Source: Streptomyces tanashiensis
GTDB lineage: Bacteria > Actinomycetota > Actinomycetes > Streptomycetales > Streptomycetaceae
DNA: 64,000 nucleotides
Assembly (NCBI RefSeq): GCF_014648895.1
Contig: NZ_BMRZ01000001.1
Coordinates: forward strand, 1-64,000
Direction of reading: 5' to 3'
Of the stretch, positions 25,449-34,332 are shown piece by piece (position 1 is the first letter of the stretch; the number at the start of each line of letters is the position of its first letter). The position numbers were made by a program, and so were the translations under genes. A model generated the notes under the pieces. The model had not been told where the DNA came from. It ran no database searches and worked only from the letters and a program-made list of their open reading frames with translations.

Positions 25449-26182
25449 CCACCGACGCCTACTTCGCCGAGCTCTCCGGTTCGCTGCGCGCCGCCCACGT
25501 GCCGGACGAGCAGATCGCCGCGACCGTCGAGGACCTGCGGGCCCACCTCGCGGAGACGGGGACGGCCCCGGAGGAGGAGTTCGGCCCCGCCGCCGCGTTC
25601 GCCGCGCAGCTCGGGGGCCTCGCGCCCACGCCCGGCGAGCCGGACGGGCGCGCCGAGTCGTGGACCTGGACCGCCGACCTCTTCAACGACCGCCGGATGC
25701 TGGCCGTCCACGGCGACCAGGGCTGGGAGGTGGAGTCGCTGGACCCCCTCGGCCGGTTCGTCTGCCGCCGCTCCGCGACGGCGGCACTCCGCTGGGAGTA
25801 CCGCCGCGAGATCATCGGCGCCCGGCGCCGCACCAAGGTCCTGGCCGAGCTGGAGCCCGAGGGCTGGGAGCTGTGCGGCGAGTGGCTGGTGTACGGCTAC
25901 TTCAAGCGGCCGCGCGCGGCGACGGCAGGCCCGGCGGGCGCCCTGGGGGCCCGGCCGGCCGCCCCGCACCGCCGGCTGTTCCTGAGCCGCCGCGGCAAGC
26001 TGGCGCTCGCGGTGTGGGCCGTCGTGGTCGGCGGCGCGACGGCGGCGTGCTTCATCGGGACGCTCGGCATGGGCGGCCTCGCGATCACCATCGCCCTGAC
26101 CTCGATGTTCTCCGCCCTGTTCACCTCCCACCTGGAGACGGCCAAGGGGCGGGTGGACCAGGACCGCTCGGTGTCCTCCTGA
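25445..26182 (+). CDS. HAAS-domain membrane protein, PadR partner
   Basis: 245 residues. The N-terminal helical domain (about 1-60: YFAELSGSLRAAHVPDEQIAA, TVEDLRAHLAETG, EEFGPAAAFAAQLG) is typical of HAAS proteins encoded beside PadR genes. The middle (about 70-165) is a soluble region with WTWTADLFNDRRML and WEVESLDPLGRFVCRR. Two hydrophobic helices (about 198-230) end the protein. Translationally coupled to padR by a 4-base overlap. Function unknown; partners of this kind are thought to act in envelope stress or transport responses (inference). Confidence 0.75.
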   Translation: MTTDAYFAELSGSLRAAHVPDEQIAATVEDLRAHLAETGTAPEEEFGPAAAFAAQLGGLAPTPGEPDGRAESWTWTADLFNDRRMLAVHGDQGWEVESLDPLGRFVCRRSATAALRWEYRREIIGARRRTKVLAELEPEGWELCGEWLVYGYFKRPRAATAGPAGALGARPAAPHRRLFLSRRGKLALAVWAVVVGGATAACFIGTLGMGGLAITIALTSMFSALFTSHLETAKGRVDQDRSVSS

Positions 26183-26189
26183 CCCTCCC

Positions 26190-26726
26190 TCACATCACGT
26201 CGCCGTCCCGCCAGTCGAAGACGAGCGGGGCGGCGGGGTCCGGCAGGGGCAGGCCGTCCGCGGGGCGCAGGAACACGGAGCCCTCGTCCTCGGCGAGGTG
26301 GACGATCCCCTCGGGTCCGAGCGCTTCGAGGCGCCCCTCCCAGATCCGCCAGCCGCGTGCCCGGTAGAGCGCCGCCCCCTCGTCGGAGGCGCTGAGCGCC
26401 CCGAAGGCGTACGCCCCGTCGATGACCCGCTCCAGGCCGTCCATCACGGCGCCGCCGAGCCCCTGCCGCCGGAGGTCCTCCCGGACGGCCACCCCTTCGA
26501 CGTATCCGATGCGGTGCGAGCGGCCCCGGTGGAGCGGCCTGCGCAGCACGACGGCGCCGTGGGCGACGATGCCCCGCTCGTCCTCGATCCAGGCGTGGAC
26601 CCCGCCGAGGGTGTGGTCCCAGTCGTCGTCGGAGAAGTCGCCCTCGAAGGCGGTGTCGAGCATCTCGCGTACGGCGCGGAGCCGGGCGGCACCGAGTTCG
26701 TGGGTGGGCGCGATTCTCACGGTCAT
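26190..26726 (-). CDS. GNAT acetyltransferase related to aminoglycoside 2'-N-acetyltransferase AAC(2')-I
   Basis: 178 residues. Strings GDFSDDDWDHTLGGVHAWIE, RSHRIGYVEGVAVREDLRRQG (acetyl-CoA loop about 84-92), GAYAFGALSASDEGAALY and the C-terminal DWRDGDV match, as I remember it, the mycobacterial AAC(2')-Ic across its whole length. That enzyme acetylates the 2'-amino group of gentamicin and tobramycin, and may have a housekeeping substrate. TAGGGT lies six bases before the ATG, suggesting a leaderless transcript. Divergent from an alpha/beta hydrolase gene. Resistance is a plausible but unproven phenotype. Confidence 0.85.
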   Translation of the reverse strand: MTVRIAPTHELGAARLRAVREMLDTAFEGDFSDDDWDHTLGGVHAWIEDERGIVAHGAVVLRRPLHRGRSHRIGYVEGVAVREDLRRQGLGGAVMDGLERVIDGAYAFGALSASDEGAALYRARGWRIWEGRLEALGPEGIVHLAEDEGSVFLRPADGLPLPDPAAPLVFDWRDGDVM

Positions 26727-26732
26727 CCCCTC

Positions 26733-26818
26733 ACCCTAACCCCTCATAACCCATTGACAGGTTAATCCGACCCTGATTGAGTTCCCTCATAACTAGTCAA
26801 GGCGCCTTAAGGGGTTAG
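26733..26818. promoter_or_regulatory. divergent promoter region with 10-bp direct and 9-bp inverted repeats
   Basis: CCCTCATAAC occurs at 26741 and 26784, 43 bases apart (about four helical turns). CTAACCCCT (26736-26744) and AGGGGTTAG (26810-26818) form perfect inverted arms around the region. TTGACA (26754-26759) may be the -35 of the hydrolase gene. TAGGGT (minus strand, 26733-26738) is the -10 of the acetyltransferase gene. The repeats imply a regulator acting on both genes. Confidence 0.5.
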
Positions 26819-26822
26819 ACCG

Positions 26823-27710
26823 ATGTCCGTGCTGCCGACCCACCACCGCACCGTCACCGTCCGGGGCCACGAGATCGCCTACCGCGAGGCCGGCCCGGCC
26901 GACGCCCCCGTGCTGCTCCTGCTGCACGGCTTCCCCACCAGCTCGCACATGTTCCGCGACCTGATCCCGCGGCTCGCCGGCTCCTACCGCCTGATCGCCC
27001 CCGACCACCTGGGCTTCGGCCGCAGCGCGGCCCCCGACGCCGCCGAATTCGACTACACCTTCGCCGGACTGGCCGCGCTCACCGCCGAGTTCACCGAGGC
27101 CCTCGGCCTCGACCGGTTCGCGCTCTACATCCAGGACTACGGCTCCCCCATCGGCCTGCGCCTCGCCCTGGCCCACCCGGAGCGGATCACCGCGATCATC
27201 AGCCAGAACGGCAACGCGTACGAGGAGGGCCTCGGCGCCGAGGCCTGGGCCCCCGTCCTCGCCCTGATCGAGAAGCGCACCCCGGAGACGGAGGAGCCGG
27301 TCCGCGCGATCCGCTCCCTCGACGGGATCCGCTGGCAGTACGAGACGGGCGTCCCCGCCGAGTACCGGGACCTGCTCAGCCCGGACGCCTGGCACCACGA
27401 CGCCGCCCTGATGGCCCGCGCGGGCCAGGACGAGATCCAGCTGGGCCTGATCGCCGACTACGGCTCCAACTTCGCCCTCTACCCGGCCTTCCAGGAGTAC
27501 TTCCGCACCAGCCGGGTCCCGCTCCTCGCGGTCTGGGGCGAGGGCGACCAGGTCTTCGTCCCGGCGGGCGCCGAGGCCTTCCGCCGCGACCTCCCGGACG
27601 CCGAGATCCACCTCCTGCCCACGGGCCACTTCGCCCTGGAGACCCACGCGCCGCGGATCGCGGAGCTGATCGGCGACTTCCTCGCGCGGCGCGTCCTCGT
27701 CAGGCCGTAG
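26823..27710 (+). CDS. alpha/beta hydrolase, haloalkane dehalogenase/epoxide hydrolase-like
   Basis: 295 residues, ATG eight bases after AAGGGG. HGFPTSSHMFRDLIP carries the oxyanion-hole HG. The nucleophile elbow is YIQDYGSPIGLRLA with an aspartate (about Asp105) instead of serine, as in haloalkane dehalogenases and epoxide hydrolases. The catalytic histidine is in LPTGHFALETHA near the C terminus. No signal peptide. Asp chemistry with this cap region is compatible with either halide or epoxide substrates, and close paralogues of unknown substrate are common in Streptomyces. Confidence 0.85.
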   Translation: MSVLPTHHRTVTVRGHEIAYREAGPADAPVLLLLHGFPTSSHMFRDLIPRLAGSYRLIAPDHLGFGRSAAPDAAEFDYTFAGLAALTAEFTEALGLDRFALYIQDYGSPIGLRLALAHPERITAIISQNGNAYEEGLGAEAWAPVLALIEKRTPETEEPVRAIRSLDGIRWQYETGVPAEYRDLLSPDAWHHDAALMARAGQDEIQLGLIADYGSNFALYPAFQEYFRTSRVPLLAVWGEGDQVFVPAGAEAFRRDLPDAEIHLLPTGHFALETHAPRIAELIGDFLARRVLVRP

Positions 27711-27936
27711 CCTTCTCCAGGTCGCGGGCCATCCGCTCCACCCAGTCGGTGAAGCCCTCACGATGGCGGCCGTCGCTCTCGAGCAGGGTCGCGATCTGTG
27801 CGTCCGTGAGCCGGTCGGGGCCCGGCACGGTCAGCAGCCGGTACAGCTCCTTCATCAGGGACAGCATCCGCAGCGCGTCGATGTGCTCGATCGCGTCGAC
27901 CCCGTGTCCGGGGCCGATGGTCGTCGAACCGGGCAT
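27700..27936 (-). CDS. 78-residue hypothetical protein
   Basis: Start at ATG 27936, six bases after GGAGG. Predicted mostly helical: IEHIDALRMLSLMKELYRLL, then a segment with LTDAQIATLLESDGRHREGF and an amphipathic C terminus (WVERMARDLEKATA). The 3' end overlaps the converging hydrolase gene by 11 bases. Not recognised as any named family. It sits upstream of the pruA terminator, so it is an independent unit. Confidence 0.6.
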   Translation of the reverse strand: MPGSTTIGPGHGVDAIEHIDALRMLSLMKELYRLLTVPGPDRLTDAQIATLLESDGRHREGFTDWVERMARDLEKATA

Positions 27937-27989
27937 GTCGTGCCTCCTCACCGAGCCCCCTCCCAGCAGCGTAAGCCCACCGCATGAGA

Positions 27990-28031
27990 ACCGCCCCCGT
28001 CCTCAGTTGGGGGACCGAGGAGGGGGGCGGT
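27990..28031 (-). terminator. terminator of the putB-pruA operon
   Basis: Inverted repeat of 15 bases with one mismatch (ACCGCCCCCGTCCTC / GAGGAGGGGGGCGGT), loop of 12, beginning 31 bases beyond the pruA stop. Confidence 0.65.
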
Positions 28032-28061
28032 GATCAGGGGCCTCTACGAGGCGGGCGGGCG

Positions 28062-29693
28062 TCAGCCCATGTGCGGGTAGCCGTACTCGGTCGGCGGGAC
28101 CAGCGTCTCCTTGATGGCGCGGGTCAGCGTCCAGCGCATCAGGTTCTGCGGGGCACCGGCCTTGTCGTTGGTGCCGGAGGCGCGGCCGCCGCCGAAGGGC
28201 TGCTGGCCGACGACGGCGCCGGTCGACTTGTCGTTGATGTAGAAGTTGCCCGCGGCGAAGCGCAGCTTCTCCATCGTGTACGCGGCGGCCGCGCGGTCAC
28301 CGGAGATGACCGAGCCGGTGAGGGCGTAGTCCGAGACCGACTCCATCTGGGTCAGCATCGCGTCGTAGTTCTCGTCCTCGTAGACGTGGATCGCGAGGAT
28401 CGGGCCGAAGTACTCGGCCTTGAAGACCTCGTTCTCCGGGTCGGTGCAGGCGATGACGGTCGGGCGGACGAAGTAGCCCACCGAGTCGTCGTAGCTGCCA
28501 CCGGCGATGATCGTGCAGCTCGGGTCGGCCGCGGCACGGTCGATCGCCGCCTTGTTCTTGGCGAACGAGCGCTCGTCGATGACGGCGCCGATGAAGTTCG
28601 ACAGGTCGGTGACGTCACCCATGGTGATGCCGTCGACCTCGGCGGCGAACTCCTCCGCGAAGCCGTCGTTCCAGATGGACGCCGGGATGTAGGCGCGCGA
28701 GGACGCGGAGCACTTCTGGCCCTGGAACTCGAAGGAGCCGCGGGTCAGCGCGGTCTTCAGGATGGCGCGGTCGGCGCTGGGGTGGGCGACGACGAAGTCC
28801 TTGCCGCCGGTCTCGCCGACGATCCGCGGGTACGAGCGGTACTTCTCGATGTTGTTGCCGACCGTCTTCCACAGGTGCTGGAAGGTCTTGGTCGAGCCGG
28901 TGAAGTGGATGCCGGCCAGGTCGCGGTGGTTCAGGGCCACCTCGGAGACGGCGATGCCGTCGCCGGTCACCAGGTTGATGACGCCCTTCGGCAGGCCGGC
29001 CTCCTCCAGGAGCTCCATGAGGAGCACGGCGGAGTGGGTCTGCGTCGGGGACGGCTTCCAGACCACCACGTTGCCCATGAGGGCGGGGGCGGTGGGCAGG
29101 TTGCCCGCGATGGCCGTGAAGTTGAACGGCGTGATCGCGTAGACGAAGCCCTCCAGCGGGCGGTGGTCCAGACGGTTCCACACGCCCGGGGAGTTCGCCG
29201 GCGGCTGCTCGGCGAGGATCTGGCGGGCGTACGCCACGTTGAAGCGCCAGAAGTCGACGAGCTCGCACGGGGTGTCGATCTCGGCCTGCTGGGCGGTCTT
29301 GGACTGGCCGAGCATGGTGGACGCGGCCAGCGTCTCGCGCCACGGGCCGGCGAGCAGCTCGGCGGCGCGCAGGATGATCGCGGCGCGGTCGTCGAAGGAC
29401 ATCGCGCGCCAGGCCGGAGCCGCGGCCAGGGCGGCGTCGATGGCGTCCTGGGCGTCCTGCTCGGTGGCGCCGCGGAAGGTGCCGATGACGGCCTTGTGGT
29501 TGTGCGGCTGGACGACCTTGAACTCCTCGCCGCCGCCGAGGCGCTTCACGCCGCCGATGGTCATCGGCAGCTCGCGCGGGTTCTCGGCCAGCTCCTTGAG
29601 CTTGACCTCGAGGCGGGCGCGCTCCGGGGAACCGGGGGCGTAGCTGTGCACCGGCTCGTTGACCGGAGCGGGGACCTGGGTGACAGCGTCCAT
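28062..29693 (-). CDS. pruA: L-glutamate gamma-semialdehyde dehydrogenase (P5C dehydrogenase)
   Basis: 543 residues, aldehyde dehydrogenase superfamily, second step of proline catabolism (P5C to glutamate, NAD+). Signature parts are EGFVYAITPFNFTAIAGNLP, VVWKPSPTQTHS, the general base Glu in RIVGETGGKDFV, the catalytic Cys in FEFQGQKCSASSRAYIP and the C-terminal PFGGGRASGTNDKAGA. AAGGAG lies 11 bases before the ATG. It follows putB after 30 bases, so the pair forms a proline utilisation operon. Free-standing dehydrogenase and oxidase are the rule in Gram-positive bacteria. Confidence 0.96.
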   Translation of the reverse strand: MDAVTQVPAPVNEPVHSYAPGSPERARLEVKLKELAENPRELPMTIGGVKRLGGGEEFKVVQPHNHKAVIGTFRGATEQDAQDAIDAALAAAPAWRAMSFDDRAAIILRAAELLAGPWRETLAASTMLGQSKTAQQAEIDTPCELVDFWRFNVAYARQILAEQPPANSPGVWNRLDHRPLEGFVYAITPFNFTAIAGNLPTAPALMGNVVVWKPSPTQTHSAVLLMELLEEAGLPKGVINLVTGDGIAVSEVALNHRDLAGIHFTGSTKTFQHLWKTVGNNIEKYRSYPRIVGETGGKDFVVAHPSADRAILKTALTRGSFEFQGQKCSASSRAYIPASIWNDGFAEEFAAEVDGITMGDVTDLSNFIGAVIDERSFAKNKAAIDRAAADPSCTIIAGGSYDDSVGYFVRPTVIACTDPENEVFKAEYFGPILAIHVYEDENYDAMLTQMESVSDYALTGSVISGDRAAAAYTMEKLRFAAGNFYINDKSTGAVVGQQPFGGGRASGTNDKAGAPQNLMRWTLTRAIKETLVPPTEYGYPHMG

Positions 29694-29723
29694 GAGTCTC
29701 GATACTCCTTGTGAGAGGTGGGC

Positions 29724-30650
29724 TCAGCCCTTGGTGAGGATGGAGCGGACGAAGAAGAGGAGGTTGGCCGGCTTCTCCGCGAGGCGGCGCATGAAGTAGC
29801 CGTACCAGTCGGTGCCGTACGCGGTGTAGACACGCATGCGGTGGCCCTCGGCGGCGAGGCGGGTCTGCTCCTCGCTGCGGATGCCGTACAGCATCTGGAA
29901 CTCGTACTCGTCCAGCTTGCGCCCGGCGCGGCGGGCCAGCTCCTGGCCGATGGAGATCAGGCGCGGGTCGTGCGAGCCGATCATCGGGTAGCCCTCGCCG
30001 TCCATCAGGATCTTCATGATCCGGACGTACGCCTTGTCGATCTCGGGCTTGTCCTGGATGGCGACCTCGGCGGGCTCCTTGTAGGCGCCCTTCACGATCC
30101 GGACGCGGGAGCCGTTCGCGGCGAGGCGGCGGGCGTCGTCCTCGGTGCGGAACAGGTAGGCCTGGATGACGCAGCCGGTCTGCGGGAAGTCCTTCCGCAG
30201 CTCCTCGTGGATGGCGAACATCGAGTCGAGGGTGGTGTGGTCCTCGGCGTCCAGGGTGACGGTCGTGCCGATCTCGGCGGCGGCCGCGACGACCGGGCGG
30301 ACGTTCGCGAGGGCCAGCTCGTGGCCGTTCTCCAGGGACTGGCCGAACATCGACAGCTTCACGGACATCTCGGCGCGGGCGCCGAGGCCCAGCTCCTTGA
30401 GGCGGCCGATGAGCTCCAGGTAGGCGTCCCGGGCGGCGTACGACTGCTCGACGGTGGTGATGTCCTCACCGACGACGTCGAGGGTGACCTCCAGGCCGCG
30501 GGCGCTCAGCTCGGAGACGATCGGGACGACGTCGTCGACCGTCTCGCCGGCGATGAAGCGGGCGACGACCTGCTTGGTCCCGGGGGCGGCCGAAACGAGA
30601 CGGCGCATCTTGTCGCTGCGCGACGCGGCGAGGATCACGGGACCCAGCAC
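29724..30650 (-). CDS. putB: proline dehydrogenase
   Basis: 308 residues; FAD enzyme oxidising proline to P5C, membrane-associated, electrons to quinone. The GTG at 30650 was chosen because GGAGG lies five bases upstream and Streptomyces enzymes begin (M)LGPVILAASRSDKMRRL; the frame stays open 43 codons further. TIM-barrel motifs: TLDVVGEDI, VKLSMFGQ, VTLDAEDHTT, CVIQAYL, RIVKGAYKEP and the C-terminal YEFQMLYGIR. First gene of putB-pruA and divergent from a PucR/CdaR-type gene that is probably its regulator. Confidence 0.95.
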   Translation of the reverse strand: MLGPVILAASRSDKMRRLVSAAPGTKQVVARFIAGETVDDVVPIVSELSARGLEVTLDVVGEDITTVEQSYAARDAYLELIGRLKELGLGARAEMSVKLSMFGQSLENGHELALANVRPVVAAAAEIGTTVTLDAEDHTTLDSMFAIHEELRKDFPQTGCVIQAYLFRTEDDARRLAANGSRVRIVKGAYKEPAEVAIQDKPEIDKAYVRIMKILMDGEGYPMIGSHDPRLISIGQELARRAGRKLDEYEFQMLYGIRSEEQTRLAAEGHRMRVYTAYGTDWYGYFMRRLAEKPANLLFFVRSILTKG

Positions 30651-30833
30651 GGGGACCTCCAGAAGGACAGGGTGACGAAGGGTGCCGTACCCGATCTTTC
30701 GTAAGAATCCGGGAACAGCACGAAGAACCACCGTGAAACCTATGGATCGCTCCGATCGTCCGCCATCTACAGCTGTCACGCATCCGTGCGCGGCATCTCA
30801 TACAGATGTCTGAGGGGGTGCGAGAATGGCGCT
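30651..30833. promoter_or_regulatory. putB / regulator divergent promoter region
   Basis: 183 bases. GAGAAT (30822-30827) six bases before the GTG of the regulator suggests a leaderless start. CATCT-CATAC-AGATG (30794-30808) is a perfect 5-base inverted repeat just upstream, a candidate operator. GGATCGCTCCGATCG (around 30745) is another partial dyad on the putB side. Confidence 0.4.
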
Positions 30834-31955
30834 GTGAAGGGCGATTACCAAGAACTGGTGGACGAGATCTCCGCGCTGCTCGGCGCCCCGGCGACGCTGG
30901 AGAACCGCGACTTCGGGCTGATCGCCTTCGGCGCCCACGACAGCGACGACGACACCGCGATGGACCCCGTCCGGACGCGGTCGATCCTGACCCGGAAGTC
31001 GACCCCGGCCGTCCGCGCCTGGTTCGAGGGCTTCGGCATCACCCGGGCGACGGGCCCCGTCCGCATCCCGGCCGCCCCGGACGCCGGGGTGTTCCGCGAC
31101 CGGCTCTGCCTGCCCGTACGCCATCGGGGCGTCGTCCTCGGGTACGTCTGGCTGCTGGACGCCGAGCCCGGCCCCACGCCCGCCCAGCTCACGGCCGCGA
31201 TGGACGTCGCCACCCGGATCGGCGGCCTCCTCGCCGACGAGGAGCGCGCCGACGCCGACCTCTCGCGCGAGTTCGCCGCCGTCCTGACCGCCGGACGCGG
31301 CTGGCAGAGCGACATGGCCGTCGCGGCGCTCCGGGTGGCCCTGGGCCCCAGCGCGGACGGTCTGCACACCGTCGCCTGCGTGACCCCCTGGCAGGGCGAG
31401 GCCCCCTCGATCCGGTCGGTCCCCGGCGCGGCGGCGGTCGCCGTGCTCCCCGAGGGCGAGTCCGGGGAGTCCCTCGCCGTCCTCGTACGGCTGCGCACGG
31501 CCGAGGACCTCTCCCCCGCCCACACGGCCGCCGACCGGCTGCGCGCCGCCGCCCCGGCCGGCATCGCGAGCCCCCGCCGGGGCCTCACGGAGCTCCCGGC
31601 GGCCTGGCGCGAAGCCAACACGGCCGCCCGCGCCGCCACGGCCCAGCCGAAGCTCGGCCCCGTCGCGGAGTGGGCCGGGATCGGCCCGTACCGGCTGCTC
31701 GCCGCGCTCTACCACCCCGAGATCGACCCCGTCGTCGCCCCGCTGCTCGCCCCCGCCCACGCCGAACTGGCCCGCACCGCCGAAGTGTTCCTCGACAACG
31801 CGGGCCAGGCGGGCCGTACGGCGGCGGCCCTGGGCATCCACCGGCAGACGCTCTACTACCGGCTGTCCCGGGTCGAACAGCTCACGGGCCTGGACCTGGA
31901 CGACGGCGAGGACCGCCTCCTGCTCCACATGTCCCTGAAGTCCGCCCGGCTCTGA
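30834..31955 (+). CDS. putR: PucR/CdaR-type transcriptional regulator of proline catabolism
   Basis: 373 residues, GTG start without ribosome site. The N-terminal two thirds form a GAF-like sensory region ([21 protein letters not shown] about 95-113). The C terminus is the PucR-type helix-turn-helix: [44 protein letters not shown]. Divergence from putB-pruA makes activation of that operon by proline the likely role; PutR proteins of this family do this in other actinobacteria. The symbol is inferred from position. Confidence 0.8.
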   Translation: MKGDYQELVDEISALLGAPATLENRDFGLIAFGAHDSDDDTAMDPVRTRSILTRKSTPAVRAWFEGFGITRATGPVRIPAAPDAGVFRDRLCLPVRHRGVVLGYVWLLDAEPGPTPAQLTAAMDVATRIGGLLADEERADADLSREFAAVLTAGRGWQSDMAVAALRVALGPSADGLHTVACVTPWQGEAPSIRSVPGAAAVAVLPEGESGESLAVLVRLRTAEDLSPAHTAADRLRAAAPAGIASPRRGLTELPAAWREANTAARAATAQPKLGPVAEWAGIGPYRLLAALYHPEIDPVVAPLLAPAHAELARTAEVFLDNAGQAGRTAAALGIHRQTLYYRLSRVEQLTGLDLDDGEDRLLLHMSLKSARL

Positions 31956-31980
31956 ACGACAGCCCCTCCGGGCCGGTTTA

Positions 31981-31986
31981 TAGGAT
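31981..31986 (+). promoter_or_regulatory. -10 element of leaderless DUF1266-like gene 1
   Basis: TAGGAT six bases before the ATG at 31993; no ribosome binding site between. Confidence 0.5.
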
Positions 31987-31992
31987 CGCCCC

Positions 31993-33141
31993 ATGACCAC
32001 GGGGAGTTGGGCACCGCCGACGCACACCGAGCAGCTGCTGTACGAGGCCGGGGCGCGCGGGGACCGGGCGGCCGTCCTGGACGCCCTCGGACGGACGCGC
32101 CTCCACGTGCTCGTCGCACGGCTGCACGCGGACGTGCCCGACTTCGCCAGGCCCCTCCCCAGCCGGCGCGACACGTCCGCCCGGCGCACCGTCGTACCGG
32201 TCCTGACCGAGGGCATGCTGCCGCCGTGGCACGCGGAATGGGTGTTCCGGCAGACCACCCTCGACCGGCTCGCCTCGGCCTGGCCGAACGACCGGTGGTG
32301 GCTCGCCGTCAACCCGGACACCCCCTTCGCGGCGACCGTGCCCGCCAGGCCCGCCGACCGGCGGGCCTGGCAGGAGGCGGCCGAGCGGGGCGGCGGACCC
32401 GCCCGGCTGCGGCTGCTCACCCATGCCGGCGAGCACCTGCACGGACCGGTCGCGCACGCCCTCGCGCTCGGCGCGCACCTCGCCGTCCTCAACGGCCTGG
32501 TGTGGAACGCGCTCGGCGCCCACTACGAGGACTACCCCACCGACATCGCCCGGCTGCGCCGGCCCTGGGCCGTCCACCACCGGGCGGACTTCCGGGACAA
32601 GCTGCGGACGCTGATCGCCACCCGGCTCGTGGGCCGGGTCCCCGAGACCGTGCTGGGGATCCGGCGCCGCCTCGCCGCCCGGCTCGGCACCGCGCCCACC
32701 GACGGGCAGTGGGCGAAGGAGGTCACGGCCGCCTTCGAGCGGGACGACCCGTACGGCGAGGACCGGGCCGAGGCCGCGGAGTTCCTGCGCCGGATCACGC
32801 ACTTCGAGGAACGGTTCCGCGCCGACGGGCTGCTCCCGCCGGGCGGCCGCGTCGACACCCTCGCCGCCTTCGACCACGGCCGCGCCGTGAACGTCGCACG
32901 GCTCGCGCTCGGCGCGCGGTACTGCGACCCCGCGGAGGCGCAGGACTCCGTGCTGCGGGTCCTCGAAGCCGCCCGGCGGATGTACGGCTCCTGGGAGGCG
33001 TTCTCACTGGGCTATCTGCTCGCCCGGCTGATCCACTTCGACGAGGGCGAGCCCGAGCCGATGTACCAGGAGTCCCTGACCCTCCACCGCGTCCTCACCC
33101 AGGACCCCTCCAGCCCCTACCGGAACATCCCGTGGTCATGA
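31993..33141 (+). CDS. DUF1266-like protein 1
   Basis: 382 residues. The N-terminal part has THTEQLLYEAGARGDRAAVLD; the central part has LHGPVAHALALGAHLAVLNG. The C-terminal 150 residues, with ERFRADGLLPPGGRVDTLAAF, HGRAVNVARLALGARY, YGSWEAFSLGYLLARLIHFD and PYRNIPWS, match the DUF1266 pattern. No signal peptide or transmembrane segment. Function unknown. Probably leaderless. The ATGA overlap with the next gene, a paralogue, indicates a two-gene operon produced by tandem duplication. Confidence 0.75.
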   Translation: MTTGSWAPPTHTEQLLYEAGARGDRAAVLDALGRTRLHVLVARLHADVPDFARPLPSRRDTSARRTVVPVLTEGMLPPWHAEWVFRQTTLDRLASAWPNDRWWLAVNPDTPFAATVPARPADRRAWQEAAERGGGPARLRLLTHAGEHLHGPVAHALALGAHLAVLNGLVWNALGAHYEDYPTDIARLRRPWAVHHRADFRDKLRTLIATRLVGRVPETVLGIRRRLAARLGTAPTDGQWAKEVTAAFERDDPYGEDRAEAAEFLRRITHFEERFRADGLLPPGGRVDTLAAFDHGRAVNVARLALGARYCDPAEAQDSVLRVLEAARRMYGSWEAFSLGYLLARLIHFDEGEPEPMYQESLTLHRVLTQDPSSPYRNIPWS

Positions 33142-34307
33142 ACCCCCACCGCCCCCAGCCCCACGGCACCCCCTGGATCCCGCCCTCCGAGACCGAGCAG
33201 CTGCTGCACGAGGCGGCGCTGCGCGGCGACTTCAGGGAACAGATCCGTGTCCTCGCCGGGGCCGAACTCTTCATCGGCGCCCCCAGGGCGCAGGTGGACG
33301 CCGAACCCGACGCGATCTACTGGCGCGCCCAGCAGGTGGCGAAGGGGCTCGTCGTCCGGCCCGTCCTCACCCGGGGGACGCTGCCGCCCTGGCAGCCGGA
33401 CTGGGTGTTCCACCGGATCACGCTCCGGTGGGCCGCCGAGTGCACCTGGCGCGACCCCCGGGTGCTCCTCGCCGTCAACGGCGGCACCCCCGGCGAGCTG
33501 CTGCTGCCCGCCACGCCCGAGCACCGCGCGGGGTGGCTGCGCGCGTACGGCGAGCGCGAGCACGGCTCGGGAGACCGGTTCGCCGCCCTGCGCCACGGGC
33601 CCCTGCACGGCCCGCTCGCCTTCGGTCTGGCCTGCGGCGCCCATCTGGCCTTCGGCAACGGCGTCCCGTGGAACGACGTGGGTTCCGTCTACCGGGGGTA
33701 CACCGAGGAACTGGAGACGCTCCGCGACTCCTGGGACATCACGGACCGGGCCGGCTGGCGCGAGGAGCTGGACGCTCTCCTCGACGGGCGCAACAGTCCG
33801 CCGGAGCCGGACTTCGCCCTCCGGGTCCGCGAGGAGCTCAGGATCGGGCGGGGCGCGGTGCCGGCCGCCGACGACTGGCGGGAGACGGCCGCCGGGCACG
33901 CCCAGGACCTGGGCGCGGGCCCCGCGGCGGTGCGGCACGTCGAGGAGCTGGTGCGCCGCATCCTGCGCTACGAGGCCCGGTTCCGGGCCGAGGGGCTGCT
34001 GCCGCCGGACGGGCGCGTGCGGAAGACGGTCGCGTACGACTACGGCCGCGCGGTGAACCTGGCCCGCTGGGGCCTGTCGGCCCGGTTCTGCGCACCCCCC
34101 GAGGCCGAGCAGGCGATCGTCCACGCGGGAGCCCTGGCCCGCTCGGCGTACGGGTCCTGGGAGGAGTACTCGGCGGGGTACGCGCTGGGGCGGGTGCTGC
34201 GCTTCGACGGGGAGGAGTACGGCTGCTTCCACGAGGGGAACGTGGCCGCCCACCGCGCCCTGACGGAGTACGGGGGCAGCCCCTGGCGCAACATCCCGTG
34301 GCGCTGA
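33138..34307 (+). CDS. DUF1266-like protein 2 (tandem paralogue)
   Basis: 389 residues, colinear with the preceding protein: PPSETEQLLHEAALRGDF, RPVLTRGTLPPWQPDWVFHR, LHGPLAFGLACGAHLAFGNG, YDYGRAVNLARWGLSARF, YGSWEEYSAGYALGRVLRFD and PWRNIPWR. The shared strings WVF, LHGP, GRAVN, YGSWE and RNIPW show duplication followed by strong divergence elsewhere. Translationally coupled to gene 1 by ATGA. Cytosolic; function unknown. Converges on a TetR gene with only 25 bases between the stops. Confidence 0.75.
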   Translation: MNPHRPQPHGTPWIPPSETEQLLHEAALRGDFREQIRVLAGAELFIGAPRAQVDAEPDAIYWRAQQVAKGLVVRPVLTRGTLPPWQPDWVFHRITLRWAAECTWRDPRVLLAVNGGTPGELLLPATPEHRAGWLRAYGEREHGSGDRFAALRHGPLHGPLAFGLACGAHLAFGNGVPWNDVGSVYRGYTEELETLRDSWDITDRAGWREELDALLDGRNSPPEPDFALRVREELRIGRGAVPAADDWRETAAGHAQDLGAGPAAVRHVEELVRRILRYEARFRAEGLLPPDGRVRKTVAYDYGRAVNLARWGLSARFCAPPEAEQAIVHAGALARSAYGSWEEYSAGYALGRVLRFDGEEYGCFHEGNVAAHRALTEYGGSPWRNIPWR

Positions 34308-34332
34308 GCGCCGCCCCCGGCGGCCTTCGCCC

